DNA from: Membranipora membranacea | Lineage: Eukaryota; Bryozoa; Gymnolaemata; Cheilostomatida; Membraniporidae | DNA length: 64,000 bases | Assembly (NCBI GenBank): GCA_914767715.1 | Contig: OU612066.1 | Coordinates: forward strand, 26,758,283-26,822,282 | Direction: 5' to 3' | Shown here: piece after piece, positions 56,901 through 64,000 of the stretch | How the letters are laid out: each line of letters opens with the position of its first letter | How positions within the stretch are numbered: position 1 is the stretch's first letter | Translations under genes and position numbers: made by a program | The notes under the pieces: generated by a model | What the model was told of the DNA's origin: nothing | Seen by the model: the letters and a program-made list of their open reading frames with translations, nothing else | Database searches by the model: none

Positions 56901-59900
56901 ACTTCTGCCATCATGTTGGTTCTTATTTGCCTGCACTCGAGTGTCTACAATGCAATGTTAAAATAAAACACTTCCTAAAACATGATGTCTTTCAAGATGA
57001 GAAATCTCTCTGTATCACTTTCCACCATAACAGCTGCTCATGCATTTATATTTGACAGAAGCACATACAAGCTCATCTCTGGCGAATACTAAATCAGTAT
57101 TATTGAACACATCTAGTGATTTTTCTACCGGTGCAGACGTACCAGAGTTTTATAATTGGTCTGACCTCTGTGATCATGTCCGGGTAAGATTAAGAAAAAT
57201 TGGTAATCTACCCATCAGTTCAGTGGGTTTCTTTTGCATATTATTTTTGGACTCTGCATATACGATACAGAAAGTAAATTGGTATACAAGTGAATTCTGC
57301 CGGTTAAAGTTGCAGTTTACAGATCCATTATGCTGACCGTGTGACATCATTGCGTGTCAGGATTCCCATATTTCCACCACCCTGCATTTCTCAATTCTGA
57401 TTTTTGGCTCGTGGTATTGGACTGTTTTTACAATCCAGTGAGGCAATCAGTGTTTTGCTGTAAAATGGGAAAGGGCATTGGAACATATACCAGCATTGCT
57501 GGTAGAATTACCAAAGTTCCATACACTAGTAGCAAGCTCTAATAATGACAAAGTATATGCATCCTTTTTTCCCAGCAACATTTAATGTTTGTGACAGCTA
57601 ATAAATAAATCAATCAATCAATGTTATCTATGTAACTTTGGATATTTGGCATGCTTTGTTAATCACAATAAACAAGTCATTTAAGTTGTAGAGGATCCAG
57701 TCACACCTTTTCATTTCAAATATTTATATAGTAAACAAATAAAAAGTCAATAGCTGTTTTGTTCTAACTTCGTTACAGGATTCTCACTGTGTGTTTGATG
57801 GTTCATGTAGAAAAGATGGTATGAAAATCAGAGACGGAAAATTACACAACAAACAGGGCAAGGAGGTCAAGTCTAAAACTACTATTATGAAGGTCAGTAT
57901 TACTGTTCGGCCCAAAAATATGTAGTTTCCAACCATTGAAATACCTTACACTTACAGCACACAGTTACACACTTTGGCATAGTTGCATATTTGGCAAAGA
58001 GTGATGTAGACCATCAAGCGTATTGATGAACTGTTCGATGAATCTATTGATGAACCGCCCCGAACTATGCGATACTACAAGCTTACTGCTTTTTTTCACC
58101 TAATATAAGACAGCAATCACATATCTTTAGGATGTCCACAGGCTAAGTGTGACATACACCTTTGTAAATGTTACAGAGTATAGTCTGTATAATTTAAGAA
58201 TGACGAAAAACATCACTTTTGCTTACGATGTTTTGTAGTATTCTAGTTTGGCCTGTCCTCGCTGCTCCTGGGTTCGTAAGGTCGGCTCAGCTTACTATAA
58301 GGGAAGTTATCTGAAGCTTTGTTTTCACCTGCACAGTCAGCATAGAGTCGAGTTACCAGAGTATATAACTGTGTATAAATGTGATAACTGTGACTATAAG
58401 ACTAACATGTAAGTATGATAGACCAATAAACCGATTACTTATCATCAGCAAAAGGGGCGTACTTACAAGAAAACTTGCGGAGACTCCAAAGGAAGTAATG
58501 AAACTTCAGGTCATTTTTTGTGTACTACACTGCTCTGAGATATCATAAACCCTCAGTTAGTGAGGAGGATCAATCTTCTCAAATGGCAGCTAGAAAAGGT
58601 CACTGAAACAATCAACTATTTAATTCATTTAAGCAGGGATTTCAAAGCATTGATATAAGGTTTGTCCCCTCTCTGGGAATGGGGACATAACTCTTGATTT
58701 AAATTTGTCAAACAACTCTGAAAGTCGACAGTTTACAGTTTTTGCTACCTAAACCTTACTCATTATATATGAAATATGGTTTATTGCCTGGGGGTCATGT
58801 GCATGCATACTGTTGCATACATGCATTACAGGAGTTTATAGAAATGACTCTAAATTCAAGGCATAATATCTTTGTAAGCATGACCTGGATTAATCGTTAA
58901 GCCAAAGGTTCTTAGCCAGTAAAACTAACTGATGCCTAATGCAGCTAATCCTGATATTTCAAATGTAGCTTACTGAATCCCTTGAGCAAAAAAAAAGAGT
59001 TAAAGGCTGGTTTTCCAAACATCGTGTTACAATGAGCGATAAAGAGATGAGCATGTACTGTACAATCCCTATTTTATAATACAGAGAGAGATATCTAGAT
59101 GAGCATGTCCTGTATAATCCCTATATCATGTTACAGTGAGAGATATCTAGATGAGCATATACTGTACAATCACTCAGGTGTTAAAACTAAGAAGAATCAG
59201 AGAGTCTCGTGTACAGAGTGTGGTAAATCACTACTACAGAGATTCCTCGCTACTCATATGTATAAAACTCATCATATCGGACAGCCTCAGCTTCAAAGTA
59301 CCAAACTGAAGGTAAATAAACTTTGTAGTGGAGAAGTTAACTAGTTAAAAAATTAATTTGTTTCCCACATGGTGTTTCCCTAACTTTTCCTGCTGAAACA
59401 GAGTTGTGTGTCAGAAAAACTAATTTCCAAAATGATATATTGAGAACAATTTGTTTCTGCTTGACCCCAATTTTAATGCTGTAGCTTCATTCTGAGCTGC
59501 GGGTGCGCCAATCAATGTCGATAGTAAATCCTAGTTGATGCTGTAGATAGGTCTTTTTATTCAATAGTATTCAACTTTCTTTATAAACAAAACCATTTGA
59601 ATTGATTTTCTTCAGGCAAAAATTGATAGATGGAGTTGTCCTCAGTGTGAGAAAACCTTCTCAGCAACAAATCTCGTACAAAGACACATAAATAGAGTAC
59701 ACAATCAAGTAAGACTACATTATGTCTATCTTAGTCTGAGCCCCCCAGACTTTTGCCTGATGAACTGACCCACTGACTGTTCTCCCGCCCTCCCGCCTGT
59801 CTTGAACACAAATCAGATTCTTGATTACTGAGCATTATATCGACGTTGACAAGAATAAGAATGTATATGCATGCCTTTCAAAGTTGGCTTTATGTTAGTT

Positions 59901-61827
59901 GTGAGGGAACAGCTTCAACTTGTTGTTTATAGAACTACTACAAGCAATGGTACTATGCACTCATGATATTTCTCTGCATCAGCAATGAAATTGTCATCTA
60001 GACCTACTCGATTCAGGCTGATATGACCAGTGAACCCATGTTTCTTGCCAATGATCGTAAGTGCCATTCACATATCCCTGTAAGATTCTGACCTGTGTTT
60101 GTATTTACAGATAAAGGAAAACCTGTGTCATGTATGCAGCACACCGTTCTTTGCTTATGGAGATCTTATCGTTCATCTGTATGAGAAACATAGACTCAAC
60201 CTGCAGGAGAAACCTGTCTTCAAATGTTCTGTAAGTCTTCTGAAAGTTGAGCAGTCAATTGAAATTGGGTGTTTGACCTTATATATTTGGATAGTTCAAA
60301 TAAAAGATTCATTATGGGAAAATTGGAATCATATATTTCTTTGGCCTGTGTCTTCTTGGTTCCAAACAAAAATTATACCTAAGAACCTGTTGATGGATAA
60401 ATGGTTGTAATATATTAATAACAATATTCCAGTTGCATCAACTAACAAGCATCGACAACAGGCACATTCTCGAAACAGAGGTTTGAACAGTGGTTTACTG
60501 TTGAGTTTTTCTCAGCTCAACAATTTGAAGTCTTAATTCAGTATTCTAAACGAGGTTCCAGGGTAGATTATGACCATGATATGATGACATCAATAAGATC
60601 TTTATCTGGGATAATGGTGCATTGTGGGACTGCTGTTAAAGCGTTTGATTATGGCGTTTCCTGATATTATTTTCAGTTCGAAGGATGTGATTACTCTAGT
60701 CTGAGTAAAGATCTTCTGGCTCGACACAACATATCAGCCCACGGGGAGAGGCTGTTTATCTGCGTACATTGTGTGAAGACATTCAAAACACTGAATAATC
60801 TCAAACAGCATGAGAACGTCATCCATCCAAGTGGAGAGAAGCTGTACAAATGTGATCGGTGTGACTTCTCCAGCCACGTTGAGCAGTATCTCAAGCGACA
60901 TATGAAAATACACTCAGATGTGAAACAATTCAAGTGAGCATCTCCGTCTAATCTAGTTTGAGCCCCCAAGACTCTTGCCTGTCCCCCCCCCTCCTCCGTA
61001 TAATCATAAGACTTAGTTTTGGGCATTTAAAAATGATTAATGGGTCTTTTTTGTAATACTGCGAGTTGTGACAGTGATTATAACTTGCAAAGAGTCCTGG
61101 CTATAATGATATAAGTATTGAGACATGCTGAGGTTCCTATTCTGCTGCTCCTCACAACTTAAATTCATTGTACTGACCTTTACACTTCATCAGGTCGTAG
61201 TTGAACATCTCATAGTCTTGGAGACATAGTGTCAGTCCCTCAGCTGTCATTTTAGTACCAAACTTGAAGTGTTTGACAATTTTACGTATTTTTTCCAGAT
61301 GCAAGCATCTGGGATGTAACTATGAGACGCACTTCTCAGAGAATCTAACTAAACATAAGAAAATTCATCTTAATAGTAATGCCACCTCCAAGCGTAAATC
61401 TACTACGATGTCTGTAACTCCGGTACAGAGTAAGAGGCGTAAGAGTTTAAAACCATCTCAGGCTATTCCCAACACAAGTCAGGGACTGTTAGATGAAGGG
61501 AGTCCTTTTGTTAATGACTTAACTACTGCTTCTATAGACAGTGAGGATGCGGGCGCCGTGAAACCGCCCGCCAATATACAACAGATACTAAATCAGGCAT
61601 ATAGCCTAAGTTCAGGATCGAACACTGCCACACAGTTTGAGTCTGTGCTTGTGCTACCCTTCGATCAGAGGGCACCTGCTTCTGAGCAGCATAAACAGGT
61701 GATGTCATTGGATCATTTGACTAACACAACGCCACTTAACCAGCAGACAGTGTATCAGTGTAATCAACAGCAGTTTGATACCTCAGATATAAATAACGGT
61801 GCGTCTCGACAATATCTCTCGTTGTAA
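53974..61827 (+). CDS. C2H2 zinc-finger protein, 721 aa, 13 exons
   Basis: Exons 53974-54115, 54622-54692, 54907-54988, 55627-55791, 56626-56748, 57059-57183, 57779-57892, 58239-58408, 59137-59311, 59616-59708, 60111-60230, 60677-60933, 61299-61827; total 2,166 nt including the stop. The N-terminus (MENLIKQADNLEAAL...) is helical and possibly a coiled coil; then come an NLS-like LRRSKRKRD and acidic low-complexity text. At least eight C2H2-type fingers follow, for example YKCDNCDYKTN, VSCTECGKSLL, WSCPQCEKTFS, FICVHCVKTF and YKCDRCDFSS, two of them with a C-x4-C spacing (CSFEGC, CKHLGC). Linkers GERLF and GEKLYKC resemble the TGEKP type. A basic patch (SKRKS, SKRRKS) and a Gln/Ser-rich tail end the protein. 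A nuclear DNA-binding regulator is likely. The start is the first ATG in frame after an acceptor-like site, so upstream exons may exist. I do not recognise a specific orthologue. Confidence 0.85.
59034..59180 (+). repeat. Triplicated ~52-bp segment containing a splice acceptor
   Basis: Three tandem copies of a unit with GAGATATCTAGATGAGCATG, TACTGTACAATC and, in the first two, a TTACAG/ATACAG end. Acceptors therefore occur at 59084 and 59136. Only the second keeps the finger in frame; the first leads to a TGA at the very end of the middle copy. Confidence 0.9.
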
Positions 61828-62514
61828 TCTCATCATGATTTGGATTAGCCTAATCAGGAGGTTTCTTTTTTGTTTTGGTGGGAACCCGCAAACAAAAAAA
61901 GTAGCCCAACATGGCTAGATTTGGATCTTTTATCAAAAATATTTTGAATTTATTTATTTTTTGTTATTAGTGTAAATAATGGACATCATGAGTTGATGTT
62001 GTTGGTGCCATTTCCTGAACAAAGTAAAAAAGACTAGTGTGACTGCTGGCACTCTTTGACACAAGTTTATATCAAGCTAGTCTAAGTGCTCAGACTCCAA
62101 GGCGCAGGAGTTACTTGACACGCTATCAAATTTTGATAGCGTGCACAAGTAACTCCCTGCGCCTTGGAGTCTGAGCACTTAGACTAATATCAAGCAAGCA
62201 CTGCCTTGTTTGTTTGAATATATATTATACTCATGATTCATTAATAATACTAAAGCAACATTCAGTTCACAATTAAATGATACTAATATTTCAACTTTGA
62301 ATCATAAATAGTTTATTATAAACAGGGCTATATTCTTCTCTAAAAGTAAATGAGCATTCTGTGCTGCCACATATTATAAAAATATCCGCAGAAAGACAGC
62401 GATGTGTAATCACTCAATATACTCGCATCTGTTCAGTTATTTATCAACCAGCATTTTGTTGTGTTGGCTTGATAGCTTTCATCTGATATCCAGGCATAAA
62501 AGTTAAAAAATTTA
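61828..62514. other. Convergent intergenic region between zinc-finger and unknown minus-strand gene
   Basis: About 690 bp holding the 3' ends of both genes and the palindromic MITE at 62078-62186. No coding sequence; no canonical AATAAA was seen close to the zinc-finger stop. Confidence 0.55.
62069..62195. mobile_element. 109-bp near-perfect palindrome with an exact 9-bp target-site duplication (MULE-like)
   Basis: Element 62078-62186 begins TAGTCTAAGTGCTCAGACTC and ends in its inverse; the arms pair to within a base or two of the centre (CTATCAAATTTTGATAG). The direct repeat ATATCAAGC flanks it at 62069-62077 and 62187-62195. A 9-bp duplication is typical of Mutator-like elements. Confidence 0.93.
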
Positions 62515-63710
62515 TTACGGAATGCGCTCCAACAAGCTTATGTAGTCGCCTCTGCTTATGATTCCTTTAAGGAAATTAGCTAGATTCTCCAAGTCCTCGT
62601 TGTCCTCGTACCAGCTGAGGTAATTATATTCAACACCAGGCTCATGAAAGTACACCATCAGCGTCCTATCCCTCACTGCATCATATATTTTGTCGATCAT
62701 GTTCTTATACCTATGGAGACGTGAGAAGTCAGGAGTTAGAAGGTGGAATTGATATTGAATAAGTATATATATATGTATACTATATATGTGTATATGTACC
62801 TCGGTGGTAGGTTGGAATGAATGCAAGTCAACCAGCCTGCAATTGCTTTCTCATTTTAGTGAGGTTAATAAGACAAAGTGGAATTACCGCAATCCCAGCT
62901 TAGGGTTGGTTTTCTGCATGTCAGAGCCTAGACTGGTTTGAAGTGCTCTGGCATGCTTTTCTCAACTCAAAATTTTATTTTTTTAAAGCGCTAGAAGCAA
63001 GATGGCATTTTACCTCTGAGTAAGCTGTTTTGTGTTTCTCCAGTAGCTGGCGTCACTGTACTCAGCTTGCAGGTGAAACAGTACATTCTTGTAGAAGAAG
63101 CTACTTAGCTGCTTTAGCTGGGGGACATAGGCTTTGATTGTCTTTATCACCTTATAAAGTCTTAATGTTCTCCTGCAAAAAAAGAAACGAGTGAATACTA
63201 TTTGTGAGGATTGTCATAAATTATGATCACCTGTAAAATGCAGATTTGACTGCTAATAATATTCTCAAGGTTATGATATATCAATGGCCACCCTCCAGCT
63301 GTATGGCACCCAGGATGGCTGGTCTATAACTCTTGAATATTGAATAGTAAGTCCGATGAACTGGTTTTGAGAAAACATAAAAAAGTGTCATACTTTTAGC
63401 CTTCTTTATGAAGTCACTGAGTTGTAGGGATGAACTAGAGGGTTGTGTTTCAGCCAAATATTTTTGCAGTTTTACATAACTTGTTTTTATTATATCATCA
63501 ACATTTCTGGAGAAACATGAAAACATGTCTTATGTTACCACAAACCACACTTAATAGCTGAAGAACACTATTGTAGAATTAAAACTGAGTATAGAAGATG
63601 CTTCATACCTGCCTCCTGAAGTGCACTGAAATCTTTCCATCAGGTCTGTTTCCTTCTCTGAGTAACTCTTTATCCATGCTGCATTTTTGGCAATCAAGTT
63701 TTCTCTGTTT
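62515..63710 (-). CDS. Unknown gene, 3' portion (at least 4 exons)
   Basis: Minus-strand exons 63710-63609, about 63506-63285, 63172-63014 and 62710-62515 (stop TAA). The three joins I can judge use the same phase, with two bases carried over. Reading gives NRENLIAKNAAWIK.., NVDDIIKTSYVKLQKYL.., RTLRLYKVIKTIKAYVPQL.. and YKNMIDKIYDAVRDRTLM.., ending ISLLERIP. The content is helical, charged, with many Lys and Tyr; I see no catalytic motif, signal peptide or membrane helix and do not recognise the family. The donor of the second exon is unresolved: no GT in the required phase was found before its in-frame stop, so there may be a non-canonical donor, a missing micro-exon or a sequence error. 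The 5' part probably lies beyond the window. Confidence 0.55.
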
Positions 63711-63868
63711 CTGAAGAGAATGATAATACCCAGTATATAGGATTTGCCAGCTAGCCTGATCATTAGGGATTGTACTCTATCGTATAACTGGAGTTATTTT
63801 CATTGACCATAATTGCCTTTCTACTATGATGATCAATGAACAGTATGAGACGACAAAAATCCCCTCTT

Positions 63869-64000
63869 ATAGACAGTTTTCTGAGCTCTGATTTAGGCCT
63901 TAATTCGGAGTTGTCCTCTCTCCAGTTTGGTAATTTTAACCCACGCCGTATAGGAAAAACGTGCTGAAAAGAGGGTTATCTTGAAAACCACTTATTAAAG
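63869..64000. mobile_element. T1 family MITE, copy 3, cut by the window end
   Basis: GACAGTTTTCTGAGCTCTGATTTAGGCC onward matches the left arm of the 28498 element almost base for base through GTGCTGAAAAGAGGGTTATC, preceded by TA. Close identity with copy 1 suggests recent activity of the family. Confidence 0.85.

Overview
The window is intron-rich, AT-rich animal nuclear DNA. Exons of about 60-370 bp with GT..AG borders, tRNA-derived SINE-like fragments, a jockey/CR1-like LINE fragment and many short inverted-repeat transposons all fit an invertebrate metazoan. The intron-bound receptors and the divergent class A GPCR would suit an early-branching animal such as a sponge, but I cannot fix the species.

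Layout. (1) 139-41675, plus strand: the 3' part of a giant RNF213-like gene (E3 ubiquitin ligase with a dynein-like AAA+ core). I could place 63 coding exons; splicing phases close exactly and give about 3,392 residues up to the natural stop. The 5' end lies left of the window. (2) Its largest intron (7672-16422, 8.75 kb) holds two tandem antisense genes for single-pass NHL-propeller receptors (10360-7901 and 14063-11251) and a 5'-inverted LINE fragment. (3) 45392-44502, minus: a single-exon class A GPCR. (4) 48013-49832, plus: a four-exon secreted phospholipase A2-like protein. (5) 53974-61827, plus: a 13-exon C2H2 zinc-finger protein of 721 residues. (6) 63710-62515, minus: the 3' end of an unrecognised gene.

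The genes do not form an operon and share no obvious pathway. The most interesting points are two alternative RZ-finger exons in the RNF213-like gene that the reading frame forces to be mutually exclusive; an extra, frame-neutral zinc-binding exon inside its AAA region; the antisense receptor pair, whose tails carry several tyrosine motifs and whose second copy appears to have gained an intron and moved a splice acceptor; a roughly 205-bp near-perfect palindrome over the stop codon of that second receptor; and a triplicated splice acceptor in the zinc-finger gene.

The window is rich in foldback MITEs. Two have exact target-site duplications visible (8 bp at 46425, 9 bp at 62069), and one family is present in three copies (28498, 46600 and 63869, the last cut by the window end). 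All exon models come from reading splice sites and frames by eye, without transcript data.
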